From Bacillota bacterium (GTDB lineage Bacteria; Bacillota; Bacilli; Paenibacillales; UBA4045), in NCBI GenBank assembly GCA_023441055.1, contig JAEZQY010000048.1, forward strand, positions 33,872 to 97,871: a stretch of 64,000 bases of DNA, given 5' to 3'. The position numbers and the translations under genes are program-made. Under the pieces are notes generated by a model. That model did not search any database. It saw nothing but the letters and a program-made list of their open reading frames with translations, and had not been told where the DNA came from. Shown one piece after another: positions 9,054-17,916 of the stretch; positions within the stretch are counted from its first letter, which is position 1, and each line of letters starts with the position of its first letter.

Positions 9054-10256
9054 TTAGAATAAGGAATCCAGGTGACTGATCGGCTTACGGCCGCCGACCT
9101 CCACAATTTCCGTATGAGCAACAGCCTCTAGAATGAGCTCCTCCAGCCACGGAGCAGCTTCTTCAATCTTCTCAACTATCCGGATATTCGGGTTCGTGCT
9201 GGGCGACTTAGGCACGAACAAGGTGCAGCAATCCTCATAGGGTTGGATCGAGATGTCGAATGTGCGAATCTGCTGCGCGCGTCTTATAATCTCCGACTTG
9301 TCCATCATGATGAGCGGTCTAAGCACCGGAAGCTCAGCTGCCTGTCCGATTGCAGTAAGACTAGGAAGCGTCTGACTGGCTACCTGACCGAGACTCTCGC
9401 CGGTAATGATTGCTCCCGCCTCATTGGCTTGCGCGATTGCATTGGTAACGCGCATCATCGCTCGGCGAATCAAGGTAATGAGCAGACGGTCATCGCTATG
9501 CTGCTTCAGCTTCGTCTGAATCGCCGTGAACGGTACCATATGGACCTTCATCCTCTGCGAATAGACAGCAAGCCGCTCAGCGAGCTCCAGTACCTTCTGC
9601 TGGGCACGCTCGCTCGTGAACGGGAAGCTGTGGAAGTGGACAGCCTCCAGCGCCATACCGCTCTTCATCGCCAGCCAGCCAGCAACAGGGCTGTCAATGC
9701 CCCCGGAGAGCAGCAGAAGGCCCTTCCCGTTCGTCCCGATCGGAAATCCACCAAGACCAGGGTTAACTTCACAATACACATAGGTGAACCTGTCGCGAAT
9801 TTCCACGAACAGCTCCAGCTCGGGTTTATGGACATCAACCTTAAGCCCTGGAAGCCGCTCTAGGACATAACCGCCTACATAACGCTGCATCTCGATCGTA
9901 TCCATCGGAAACTGCTTATTGGGCCGTTTCACAGATACCTTGAAGCTGTCCGGCAACCGCTCCAAGCGCTTCATCAGCTGCAGCGCGGTCTCTCGAATCG
10001 TTTCTGGCTCAGATGCGCAGCTGTCCACTGGACTATGCGATGACAATCCGAACACATGATCCAGCCGTGAGGCAATCTGCTCGTACGGCTCATCGTTAAG
10101 CTCTATAAGGACCCTTCCGAATGAGATATGGTAGCGCAGACTGGGATAATCCCTCAGCTTCACCTTCATATCCCGGATGACCGCGCGCTCGAAGTGCGGT
10201 CGATTGTTGCCCTTCAGGGTCAATTCCCCGAATCTAACCAGTATTAATGCGGCCAT
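9054..10256 (-). CDS. thiI: tRNA 4-thiouridine synthase ThiI
   Basis: 400 aa. An N-terminal ferredoxin-like and THUMP region (about residues 1-165) binds tRNA, followed by the PP-loop ATPase with SGGIDSPVAGW (about residues 184-194). ThiI adenylates uridine 8 of tRNA and receives sulfur from a cysteine desulfurase. The E. coli-type rhodanese domain is absent, as usual in Bacillus. A CC pair near residue 344 (YEDCCTLFVPKSP) may carry the persulfide, which is inference. It follows its desulfurase gene by seven bases, matching the nifZ-thiI pair of B. subtilis. A full copy of the sulfur relay is therefore encoded here. Confidence 0.95.
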   Translation of the reverse strand: MAALILVRFGELTLKGNNRPHFERAVIRDMKVKLRDYPSLRYHISFGRVLIELNDEPYEQIASRLDHVFGLSSHSPVDSCASEPETIRETALQLMKRLERLPDSFKVSVKRPNKQFPMDTIEMQRYVGGYVLERLPGLKVDVHKPELELFVEIRDRFTYVYCEVNPGLGGFPIGTNGKGLLLLSGGIDSPVAGWLAMKSGMALEAVHFHSFPFTSERAQQKVLELAERLAVYSQRMKVHMVPFTAIQTKLKQHSDDRLLITLIRRAMMRVTNAIAQANEAGAIITGESLGQVASQTLPSLTAIGQAAELPVLRPLIMMDKSEIIRRAQQIRTFDISIQPYEDCCTLFVPKSPSTNPNIRIVEKIEEAAPWLEELILEAVAHTEIVEVGGRKPISHLDSLF

Positions 10257-10263
10257 GCTTCTC

Positions 10264-11427
10264 TCACTCCATCCATTGCCATAATCGATCGGTCACACGC
10301 AGAATCGCGTCTGCCAATTGTTCGATCTCAGTAACAGTATGATCCCTGCACAGACTAACCCTTATTCCGCTTAGAGCCTCGTCTTCGCTCATCCCCATCG
10401 CTAGCAGCACCCGGCTAGGCTCCTTATCGCCGGATGAGCATGCGGATTGCGAGGATACGAGAAACCCTTCTTGTTCGAGTGCGTGGAGCAATACCTCTGC
10501 GCGCATACCAGGCACACGGAAGTGGATAATATGCGGCGCCATCCCCGTCCCGTCCACAGGTCCAGTCAGCTTGATTCTGTTGGCCGTATCCCCTGCTACT
10601 AGACGCTCGCATAGTAGACTACGAAGCCCCTGCATATGAGCCGTGTGCTCGTTAAGCTGATCAGAGGCCATACGTATGGCCTTGGCCATACCGACGATCA
10701 GCGGCACATGCTCGGTCCCAGAGCGCAGCCCTTGCTGTTGTCCGCCGCCATACAGCAACGGCGCGATGCGCAAGCCGCCTCGGACAACCAATACGCCAGC
10801 GCCCTTAGGACCATGCAGCTTATGCGCGGATACACTCATCAGGTCGATTCCCAACCGCCGCGGGTCTAGGTTAAGCTTACCTGCCGCCTGGACCGCGTCA
10901 ACATGGAAGATGGTGCGCGGCCGATCGATGAGCAGCTTACCCACCTGCTCGATTGGCTGCAAGCAGCCGGTCTCGTTATTCACAGCCATCAGACTAACAA
11001 GTATCGTATCGGCGCGGAGCTGCTGCGCAACCGCGTCTGCTTGCACAGCGCCGTTCGCGTCGGCGTCCAGATAAGTCACCTCATAGCCGAGCTCCTCAAG
11101 CCGCTGGAAGCATGCATACACCGATGGATGCTCGATACGCGATGTGATCACATGCTTACCGCGGCTAGCATATTCCTGCGCCGCCCCGAAGATCGCCAGA
11201 TTATTGCTCTCTGTACCGCCTGAGGTGAAGACGATCTCCTCCGGGCGCACCTTCCAGCACGCAGCGATCACTGCGGCGGCTTGCCTCAGCAGCTTCTCTG
11301 CGGCAACTCCCGCACTGTGCAGCGAGGACGGATTCCCGTAATAATCGCGCATCACTTCAGCGACTGCGCGAATGACCTCCTCATGAGGCGGCGTTGAGGC
11401 CGCATGATCAAAGTAGTGCATGGTCAT
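10264..11427 (-). CDS. Cysteine desulfurase dedicated to ThiI (NifZ/IscS type)
   Basis: 387 aa from ATG 11427, chosen because AAGGCGGTGG lies seven bases upstream; the in-frame ATG at 11448 has none. A fold type I PLP enzyme: HYFDHAASTPPHEEV at the start, VDAVQAAGKLNLD, the PLP-lysine motif SVSAHKLHGPKGAG, and the mobile catalytic-cysteine loop SSQSACSSG. It removes sulfur from cysteine as a persulfide. Its position immediately before thiI indicates that it feeds tRNA thiolation, like B. subtilis NifZ, rather than general Fe-S assembly. Confidence 0.93.
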   Translation of the reverse strand: MTMHYFDHAASTPPHEEVIRAVAEVMRDYYGNPSSLHSAGVAAEKLLRQAAAVIAACWKVRPEEIVFTSGGTESNNLAIFGAAQEYASRGKHVITSRIEHPSVYACFQRLEELGYEVTYLDADANGAVQADAVAQQLRADTILVSLMAVNNETGCLQPIEQVGKLLIDRPRTIFHVDAVQAAGKLNLDPRRLGIDLMSVSAHKLHGPKGAGVLVVRGGLRIAPLLYGGGQQQGLRSGTEHVPLIVGMAKAIRMASDQLNEHTAHMQGLRSLLCERLVAGDTANRIKLTGPVDGTGMAPHIIHFRVPGMRAEVLLHALEQEGFLVSSQSACSSGDKEPSRVLLAMGMSEDEALSGIRVSLCRDHTVTEIEQLADAILRVTDRLWQWME

Positions 11428-11505
11428 AACACGACCACCGCCTTCCATCAGCTTGCCAGCGTATGCCAGCCTTCCCTATTTTACATCGAAAAGTCGACAA
11501 TAGAA

Positions 11506-11532
11506 AGAAGCCAGCTTCATTCGCTGGCTTCT
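11506..11532 (-). terminator. Terminator downstream of the DUF1540 gene
   Basis: AGAAGCCAGC pairs with GCTGGCTTCT (10 bp, seven-base loop). The minus-strand tail is TTCTATT, which fits termination after the DUF1540 gene and before the desulfurase gene. Confidence 0.7.
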
Positions 11533-11569
11533 GTTCCCTGTATTCATCCCGCTTCAATACTAATTATAT

Positions 11570-11785
11570 TCATGCCTGCTTGCGTGCTCGGAATGTGTGA
11601 CAGCAAGTGTTGGACGCGCGCTCGGCGCGATCCTGATGCTCGTTCCGAACCATTTCTTCCGCGAACTCGGTGTCGAATGCCTTCTGCGCGTGTTCATCAA
11701 TATCGATCATAATGGCATCCGCGCCGCACAGATTATTCTTCTCCCAGTAATGGCAGTTGGAGACACTGCATTCCACCTTCGGCAT
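11570..11785 (-). CDS. DUF1540 domain protein, small cysteine-rich
   Basis: 71 aa with GGGGGGTG upstream. The sequence starts VECSVSNCHYWEKNNLCGADAIMID and ends with NTCCHTF, giving five cysteines and several histidines in the DUF1540 spacing, likely a metal site (probably zinc). These proteins are common and often multi-copy in Clostridia and Bacillales. Their role is unknown. It is a single-gene unit bounded downstream by a terminator. Confidence 0.85.
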   Translation of the reverse strand: MPKVECSVSNCHYWEKNNLCGADAIMIDIDEHAQKAFDTEFAEEMVRNEHQDRAERASNTCCHTFRARKQA

Positions 11786-11849
11786 ATCCCATCACCCCCC
11801 ATTAGGAGGATGTCTTATCGGGGTTTCATTTATACATGGCGAGCAGACG

Positions 11850-12350
11850 CTACAGGCGTTCCCCCTGCATTCTGCGTTGATTCACGTACTCTGTCTCATA
11901 ATAGGCCAATTCTTCCCTTAGCTGCTCATAAATTTCCGAGCAAGCCATGACGATGTCCCGCGCAGCGCGGCCTGGCTTCTTACGGAAGCGGATCGCGTCC
12001 TGCCCTGTATAGGCGTAGCGCCCTTCCTCCGAGTAACATTCATTCTTGGGGTAATAGAAGCGGTTCACACATTGATGATACGTATCGTACAACACCCGTT
12101 CGGCTTGGTCCACATGGAAGCTTGGCCTCCGAAGCTGTGTGCCCAGCTTCTCATAGTACACTTCGGAGAACACCAGCAGCTGGCGCAGATCGCTCAGATA
12201 GCCGGAATAGAACTCCGCCATCTCCTCCTCATGCTCCGCGAGAAGGGCTTCCAGCGTCGTACTGTTCAGAAACTGCTCCAATTGCGCAATCGCCTCGGTT
12301 AATCGCCCCTTCGTTAATTCGCATAATGCTTTCACTTGATCCGGGTACAT
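11850..12350 (-). CDS. YpuI-like protein (DUF3907)
   Basis: 166 aa from ATG 12350, with AGGAGGG six bases upstream. A longer in-frame reading from 12398 has no ribosome site. It is soluble and largely helical. Conserved-looking features are ALCELTKGRLTEAI, FYYPKNECYSEEGRYAYTGQDAIRF and FRKKPGRAARDIV near the middle and end. This matches my memory of the DUF3907/YpuI family, which has no assigned function. The family assignment is fairly sure, the role unknown. Confidence 0.75.
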   Translation of the reverse strand: MYPDQVKALCELTKGRLTEAIAQLEQFLNSTTLEALLAEHEEEMAEFYSGYLSDLRQLLVFSEVYYEKLGTQLRRPSFHVDQAERVLYDTYHQCVNRFYYPKNECYSEEGRYAYTGQDAIRFRKKPGRAARDIVMACSEIYEQLREELAYYETEYVNQRRMQGERL

Positions 12351-12506
12351 GTCATTCCCTCCTGCATAAGTGGAACTAGTTCCCTCACATCCTAACATAA
12401 TTATCGCCCAAAATATAGACCTCGTCCAAGCGCGCAGCTATCGTATATTTCCGGTATAAACTCCTTATGCTAACGCTATATCGAATGCTGGAATGGAGGC
12501 TGTACA

Positions 12507-14468
12507 ATGATGAGACGAACATCTTCCTGGATTGTGACAGGCGTGCTGGCCGCCGGCTTAGGCTTGATTCTGTTCACTGCGCTGGACGATGACGCGCAAG
12601 CGCCGGATGACGCAGCGCCCGAGATCGTAAGTCCGCGCTTCGAAGCCAAGCAGAAGCAAGCCCTCGTGGATCAGGACACTGCGCTGACCAGTGAGCTGTG
12701 CAGGAGGCAGTGCATCGGCGATCTGACCACGCTACTGCGCCAGCTGGAGAATAATGAGCGTCCGGAGGTTGCTCGCGAGCGGCTTGCGCAGCTGCGCCAG
12801 GAGCATCCGCATATGATTCACTTGATCTGGGAGGCTGGTGAGGCTAGGGGCAGCCAGCAGCTTGAGATCGGTAAGCTGGACGAATCGCAGCGCGCGGCGC
12901 TGAAGCAGCAGCTGCGCGAGGCAGAGCAAATTCGAGCTTCTGAGCAGTCGATTGCCGGTGCGGATAAGGGCATGGCCAGTCCGACTATAACCATTGACGG
13001 TGAGCACTATCTCGTCCTAACCGTGCCTAATCCACGCGGAGGCGGAATCACCAGCGTAGTGAAGCAGTCTATTCTCAGTGATGTCAGGCAGCATCAGAGG
13101 AATAATCTTAGACTGGTTCCTTATCCACCGGAAGGCAATTATCAGATTGAATCGGTCGATTCGGACACCAAGCAGGATATTCATGTCGACTCTGGCGAGG
13201 AGAATGGCGGGGCCAGTCATTACCATAAGCAGCAGGTTGTTGTGAAATTCAAGGCGTCGCCATCCGAGGAGACATGGCGTACGTTGAAGCAAGAGCTGCA
13301 AGCAAGCTCAGTCCGCCAAGTTGGCCATACGTATTTGCTTGAGTCCCGGCAGATGACTGCCGAGCAGATGCTGGAATACCTCGAGCGCCGAACAGATGTG
13401 GAGTACGCTGAGCCTCATTATGTGTATATGACCAACGGCAGCACAAGTGTACGATCAGATCTTACAAGTGAAGAGCTTCCTAATGATTATCTATTCGATG
13501 CGTATCAATGGAATCTGCCCATGATCCAAACCCTTAGTGGTTGGACAATTTCCAAGGGGAGCGGCGAAGTGATCATCGGCGTGCTCGATACCGGTGTAGA
13601 CCTATCACACCCGGATTTAACCGGACGACTGGTAGAGGGTGCCAACCTGGTTACGCCTGGATTTGAACCGCTGGATGATGTCGGTCACGGCACCCATGTT
13701 GCAGGTGTAATCTCCGCCTCCGTGAATAACGGTGAAGGGATCGCGGGCATGACCTGGTACGACAAGGTGATGCCGGTCAAGGTGCTCGGTGCCGATGGCG
13801 CGGGCACGACCTATTCCGTAGCCGAAGGCCTGATATGGGCGGCTGATCATGGCGCGAAGGTCATTAATATGAGCCTGGGCAATTATGCGGATGCACAGTT
13901 CCTGCATGATGCAATCCGGTACGCGTATGAACGGGATGTCGTGCTCATCGCGGCTACAGGTAATGATAATACAAGCGATCCTGGATACCCGGCCGCTTAC
14001 CCGGAGGTGCTTGCCGTCTCTGCCGTAGATGATCAGCGGAACCGCGCGCCATTCTCCAATTATGGAGACTATGTAGATGTCGTTGCGCCTGGAGTCAGCA
14101 TTGCGAGCACCTATCCCCATAACCAGTATGCGGCATTGTCGGGAACTTCCATGGCCAGTCCGCATGCGGCGGCGCTTGCAGCGCTGATCCGCGCGGTCAA
14201 TCCGGCGTTGCGGAACGATGAGGTGATGGATATGATGCGCAGCACAGCAATCGATCTAGGCGCCCCTGGACGCGATCCCTTGTACGGCTATGGACAGATC
14301 GACGTCCATGCGGCACTTGCTGCCGCGTCTGGCGCGAACGCGAACAGTGTGACCGAAGCTCAGCCAACAGAAATCAACAATCAGATCGATCACACGCTGC
14401 TCAGACAGCTGTCAGATTGGTTCAGACGCGAGCTCGAGCGAGTCCGCGCATCGCGGCTGTCCAGCTAG
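12507..14468 (+). CDS. Membrane-anchored subtilase (S8) with long N-terminal region
   Basis: 653 aa with GGAGG eight bases before ATG. A membrane span (about residues 8-25) follows MMRR. Residues 30-230 are an extra region: a Gln/Leu-rich helical part, then ITIDGEHYLVLTVPNPRG and VVKQSILSDVRQHQRNN, which look like an extracytoplasmic sensor-type fold. An I9/fervidolysin-like propeptide occupies about 238-308. The S8 domain (about 330-605) has the full triad: D361 in VLDTG, H394 in GHGTHVAG and S548 in SGTSMASPH, with oxyanion N486 in ATGND. The tail is short and basic. It should be an active extracytoplasmic protease, perhaps tethered to the membrane. Its target is unknown. Confidence 0.93.
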   Translation: MMRRTSSWIVTGVLAAGLGLILFTALDDDAQAPDDAAPEIVSPRFEAKQKQALVDQDTALTSELCRRQCIGDLTTLLRQLENNERPEVARERLAQLRQEHPHMIHLIWEAGEARGSQQLEIGKLDESQRAALKQQLREAEQIRASEQSIAGADKGMASPTITIDGEHYLVLTVPNPRGGGITSVVKQSILSDVRQHQRNNLRLVPYPPEGNYQIESVDSDTKQDIHVDSGEENGGASHYHKQQVVVKFKASPSEETWRTLKQELQASSVRQVGHTYLLESRQMTAEQMLEYLERRTDVEYAEPHYVYMTNGSTSVRSDLTSEELPNDYLFDAYQWNLPMIQTLSGWTISKGSGEVIIGVLDTGVDLSHPDLTGRLVEGANLVTPGFEPLDDVGHGTHVAGVISASVNNGEGIAGMTWYDKVMPVKVLGADGAGTTYSVAEGLIWAADHGAKVINMSLGNYADAQFLHDAIRYAYERDVVLIAATGNDNTSDPGYPAAYPEVLAVSAVDDQRNRAPFSNYGDYVDVVAPGVSIASTYPHNQYAALSGTSMASPHAAALAALIRAVNPALRNDEVMDMMRSTAIDLGAPGRDPLYGYGQIDVHAALAAASGANANSVTEAQPTEINNQIDHTLLRQLSDWFRRELERVRASRLSS

Positions 14469-14496
14469 GGGAGTGCGTCGGTCATGAATAGTCAAA

Positions 14497-14526
14497 GCGG
14501 CCCATCCTCTAATCAGGATGGGCCGC
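14497..14526 (-). terminator. Terminator for RNase P RNA
   Basis: A perfect 12-bp GC-rich stem (14497-14508 with 14515-14526, six-base loop) is followed on the minus strand by TTTGACTATT. It lies about 60 bases beyond the mature 3' end of rnpB. On the plus strand no T-run follows, so it is a poor terminator for the subtilase. Confidence 0.65.
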
Positions 14527-14585
14527 CAGCGTGTCGACATACAATGCGCCACGTTAATACGATTCAGCTATAAATTTAATGTTCT

Positions 14586-15012
14586 AGGAAAGTCTGTCTG
14601 TAAGCCGGGTTCTGTTCTCTCAAGCGGTAATCGCGGATACGGATATCCTCCCGCGGGCGAGAGCGACAATCATCTATCTAGGCTGTACATTACTGCACAG
14701 CTCCAGCGACCAACCCGAACGCGCCTCGGGCTAAGGCTGTGCATTGAAGCACTACGTTCCTCTAGGTCTTGCTCCAGATGGGGTTTACCAGGACATAAGT
14801 CACCATATATCCTCGTGGTCTCTTACACCACGGTTCCACCCTTGCCTGATCCATCGATTAAGATGGCCATCGGCGGTCCATTTCTGTGGCACTATCCTTC
14901 AACTCGCGCTGACTGGACGTTATCCAGCATCATGCCCTGTGGAGCCCGGACTTTCCTCTCGCTCCCAAGCGCGATGCGCTCAGTCGCCAGCGATTGTCCA
15001 ACAAACTTTCCT
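14586..15012 (-). ncRNA. rnpB: RNase P RNA, type A architecture
   Basis: About 427 nt. The ends pair as helix P1: AGGAAAGT at the 5' end (15012 downward) with ACTTTCCT at the 3' end (14593-14586). The universal core is present: AGGAAAGTCCGGGCTCC (14957-14941), GATAGTGCCACAGAAA, GGTAAACCCC (the tRNA CCA-binding loop) and ACAGAACCCGGCTTACA (14615-14599). Type A elements are clear: CCGCCGATGGCC, GGATCAGGCAAGGGTGGAA, a P13/P14-like GTGGTGTAAGAGACCAC, and GGAGCAAGACC. The type B hallmarks of B. subtilis (AAAGTCCATGCTCGC and ACAUGGCUUACAGA) are absent. It is the catalytic RNA for tRNA 5' maturation. Confidence 0.95.
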
Positions 15013-15023
15013 GTAACATATGA

Positions 15024-15052
15024 AGTATATCAGACACCCGACGCTCGCTCAA
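15024..15052 (-). promoter_or_regulatory. SigA promoter of rnpB
   Basis: -35 TTGAGC (15052-15047), 17-base spacer, -10 TATACT (15029-15024) with an extended TG one base upstream. The predicted start, about seven bases downstream, falls within five bases of the P1 helix. Confidence 0.8.
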
Positions 15053-15072
15053 GCCTCAAAAATTGTAACGGC

Positions 15073-16188
15073 TCAGACAAACCAGAACGGCTCCGTATTC
15101 ACTTCAGAAGCCATCACGATCGTCTTATAGCCGCCATCACGCAGCTTCTCACCCAGCACGTCAGCGACAACTGGCTTCAACAGCTTCTCGATATTATGAC
15201 CGGCATCGATGATGCACATCCCGGAGGCGAGCGCATCATGCGCGGTATGATAATCAATATCCCCGGTGATCAGCACATCCGCACCCGCATAGCTTGCTGC
15301 ATGCACATAATCCCTGCCCGACCCGCCGAGCACGGCAATCTTGCGCATCGTACGAGCGCGGTCGCCAACGACACGCACAGTCGGCACTTGATAAGCCAGC
15401 TTCACCTTCTCAGCGAGTTCCCCTAGCGTGATTGAAGCATCCAATCTGCCAACCCGGCCCAGGCCGAATGCTCGCCCCTTAAGGTCCATGGGATACAGGT
15501 CATAAGCGACTTCCTCATATGGATGAGCCTTCAGCATAGCCTGAATCACCTTGCGCTGAACACTCTCCGGCACGATTGTCTCCAATCTGATCTCCTGGGC
15601 GCGTTCAAGCTTGCCCCGTTCTCCCGTGAATGGCGTTGTGCCATCGCCAGGCAGGAATGTACCAATCCCCTGCACATTGAAGCTGCAATGACTGTAATCG
15701 CCAATTGCGCCCGCGCCAGCCGCGAATACGGCCTGCAGCACTTGCTCATGATGCTCGGCAGGGACATACACAGCCAGCTTATGCAGCTTCTCCGTGTGAA
15801 TATCCTGAATCGCGCTGGTTTCCTTCAAGCCAATCGCATCTGCCAGCACATCATTCACACCACCGCCAGCCACATCCAGATTGGTATGCGCGATATATAC
15901 AGCAATATCATGCTTGATCAGACGCTCATACAATCTGCCAGCTGGAAGATCTGTGCGCAGATGCTTAATCGGACGATACATCACGGCATGATGGGCAATA
16001 ATCAGCTCCGCCCCTCGATCTATAGCCTCTTGCACGACCTCATCCGTTACATCGAGCGCGATCAGCACATGGCTAATCTTCTTGTTCAGTGTCCCGACCT
16101 GCAGGCCGATCGGATCGTTGGGCATGGCGATATGCTTCGGCGCATATTGCTCCATACAGCTGATTATCGTCTGTCCATTCGCATACAT
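15073..16188 (-). CDS. yqfO: Nif3-like dinuclear metal protein (YqfO)
   Basis: 371 aa with a perfect AAGGAGGT seven bases before ATG. Metal-binding motifs typical of Nif3 proteins are present: IIAHHAVMYRPIKHL (about residues 63-77), YIAHTNLDV and, near the end, ITGDIDYHTAHDA with DAGHNIEK. The length includes the inserted PII/CutA-like domain (about 130-240) that distinguishes Bacillus YqfO. The family is a hexameric two-metal protein (GTP cyclohydrolase I type 2 name in databases) whose true substrate is unsettled. The start overlaps trmK by 25 bases, so the pair is translationally coupled, as in B. subtilis yqfN-yqfO. Confidence 0.93.
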   Translation of the reverse strand: MYANGQTIISCMEQYAPKHIAMPNDPIGLQVGTLNKKISHVLIALDVTDEVVQEAIDRGAELIIAHHAVMYRPIKHLRTDLPAGRLYERLIKHDIAVYIAHTNLDVAGGGVNDVLADAIGLKETSAIQDIHTEKLHKLAVYVPAEHHEQVLQAVFAAGAGAIGDYSHCSFNVQGIGTFLPGDGTTPFTGERGKLERAQEIRLETIVPESVQRKVIQAMLKAHPYEEVAYDLYPMDLKGRAFGLGRVGRLDASITLGELAEKVKLAYQVPTVRVVGDRARTMRKIAVLGGSGRDYVHAASYAGADVLITGDIDYHTAHDALASGMCIIDAGHNIEKLLKPVVADVLGEKLRDGGYKTIVMASEVNTEPFWFV

Positions 16189-16943
16189 TGCAAGACCTCC
16201 TTGGTGCGCTCTGTCTCTGTCAGCATGATGGCGCGTTTACGGGCGGCATCCTCCGAAGCCGACATCGCCATCTGGTTCATAATATATTCACGCTTACGAA
16301 TCTCATCTAGCCACTTAGCTTCCAACTCTTGTGTTGGATGACGAAGCAGATACGGTCCCATCTGGAGCAGCAGCTCCCGATCGATGCGACAATCATTACG
16401 CTCGAATGGTTCATATAGCGCCTCATTCTCCCGTTGCTGATCCGCATTCGTAATCGGCGTTGCCGTCAGGATCTCATAGAATCGCTCATCCTCCTCCACA
16501 ATCTGCTCATCCATCAACAGCCAGTTATGCCGGAGCAGCCACTTTCTTACCGCGGCCTCGCCGACATTCGGCTGTAGGATCAAGCGCTCAACCCCCGCCA
16601 GTCTCTGAGCTCCGCGGTCAAGAATGGACTGAATGGTACATCCACCCATACCGCAGATGGTAATGACGCTAACCTCGCCAGGCGCAATGACATCAAGCCC
16701 ATTACCCAATCTAGCTGCAATCGAATCACTTAGCCCCGCAGCCTCGATCTGCCGCTTAGCGGCGTCCAGAGGGCCAGCCGCTACTTCTCCCGCCACCGCC
16801 GATATGGCCAGCCCCTGTTGCACCGCATATACGGGCAGCAGGGCATGATCAGATCCGATATCCGACAGTCGACTCCCTTGCGGAATACGCTGCGCGACGG
16901 TCTGCAGCCGGCGAGAGAGCTTTACAGGATCTATCGTATCCAT
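16164..16943 (-). CDS. trmK: tRNA (adenine22-N1)-methyltransferase TrmK
   Basis: 259 aa from ATG 16943; AAGGGGAATGG lies upstream. An in-frame ATG at 16967 has no site, so the shorter form is preferred. The SAM-binding motif is LSDIGSDHALLPVYAV (about residues 26-41), followed by NGLDVIAPGEVSVITICGMG, the TrmK catalytic-region signature. It methylates A22 in several tRNAs. It directly precedes and overlaps yqfO. The upstream neighbour is an unknown membrane protein, where B. subtilis has cccA. Confidence 0.93.
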   Translation of the reverse strand: MDTIDPVKLSRRLQTVAQRIPQGSRLSDIGSDHALLPVYAVQQGLAISAVAGEVAAGPLDAAKRQIEAAGLSDSIAARLGNGLDVIAPGEVSVITICGMGGCTIQSILDRGAQRLAGVERLILQPNVGEAAVRKWLLRHNWLLMDEQIVEEDERFYEILTATPITNADQQRENEALYEPFERNDCRIDRELLLQMGPYLLRHPTQELEAKWLDEIRKREYIMNQMAMSASEDAARKRAIMLTETERTKEVLQCMRMDRR

Positions 16944-16959
16944 CGTTATTCCATTCCCC

Positions 16960-17805
16960 TTAATCATGTTCTGACAACCAATCTGTCTGTTCCTTCTTAC
17001 CCTTCCAATGCGACCAGGCAACCATAGCGATGATCACCATCTTAACGAATAGAGCAGGTTGAACAAGTAGTCCCGGAATCTGAGTGAAGATAATCCCATA
17101 CACCTCTGGTACAACCCAATAGACTGCAGCTGACAGGAGCAGGATGAAGCCTGCGGAATTCAGCCCGCTGTACAGTCTCTTACCGATGGCATAGAGCAAT
17201 AGACTGACTGGTATCGCGTATAACTGCAACGTGATCCAAGCCGGGTCGGGATGCCATTGCCGAATCAACCATAGATAGCTCAGCAGTACCGCAAGCTGTC
17301 CGCATAGATGCAGAACCCATATACGAGATGCTATTCCGATGACGGTCCACAACAGACCGCAGCTGGCAATCAAGCTCACTGTCCATATCGGATCCGATAA
17401 TTGGTTTACCTCCAAAATCAGAAGTCCGAGAAACATGGAGAGTAAGCAAGATGCGCCCAGCGCGGCGAACGCCAGCATCGGCTTCGTTTCCCTCCGCGAG
17501 ATGCCTACTGCGGCTAGCAGCGCAATCAACAGGATACTTAAAGCCGTTTGCATTACAGGATGAAAGGATGTAAAATAAAAGTAAATCAGTAATAACAAGG
17601 AGATCGCACCTATCAAATAGAGTACGCTCTTCCCGGTAATTCGCCGAATCTTGCTGCCTTCGCCGCGGTCAGGCATTGTCACCTCAGGTGCATCATTATC
17701 GATATACAGGTTTCTCAGGAAATCGCAATATTGTTCTGGAAGGAGCTTGCTCGTACGCCAATATTCAATTTCCTTTAGAATTAATTTCCGCTTCATTGGA
17801 TCCAT
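16960..17805 (-). CDS. Polytopic membrane protein of unknown function
   Basis: 281 aa with GAGGAGC upstream. The first 55 residues are soluble (RKLILKEIEYWRTSKLLPEQYCDFLRNLY), then about eight hydrophobic helices run to a Lys-rich cytoplasmic tail. The head resembles the short helical lead found in DUF2157-type membrane proteins (a WxxxGLL-like start), but the match is loose. It lies after sigA and a probable terminator, and ends 16 bases before trmK. In B. subtilis this position holds the cytochrome c-550 gene; no heme motif (CxxCH) is present here, so it is not that protein. Confidence 0.65.
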   Translation of the reverse strand: MDPMKRKLILKEIEYWRTSKLLPEQYCDFLRNLYIDNDAPEVTMPDRGEGSKIRRITGKSVLYLIGAISLLLLIYFYFTSFHPVMQTALSILLIALLAAVGISRRETKPMLAFAALGASCLLSMFLGLLILEVNQLSDPIWTVSLIASCGLLWTVIGIASRIWVLHLCGQLAVLLSYLWLIRQWHPDPAWITLQLYAIPVSLLLYAIGKRLYSGLNSAGFILLLSAAVYWVVPEVYGIIFTQIPGLLVQPALFVKMVIIAMVAWSHWKGKKEQTDWLSEHD

Positions 17806-17916
17806 GATATGCAGCTCCTCCCGAGCCCAGGCTCGTCACGAAATTAGGACCCTCTTTTTCAGGAATGTAGAGGTACTTATTTCGTGGCTATGCCATAAGA
17901 GTCCAACATGCATGAA

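Noticed and set aside
14518..15426. A long plus-strand open frame over rnpB and the end of yqfO
   Set aside because: It crosses a well-supported RNA gene and a conserved protein gene on the other strand, has no ribosome site and no recognisable family. It is a shadow frame.
15523..16341. A 272-codon plus-strand frame opposite yqfO and trmK
   Set aside because: Antisense to two conserved genes, with no ribosome site or domain. Such frames are common opposite moderately GC-rich coding DNA.
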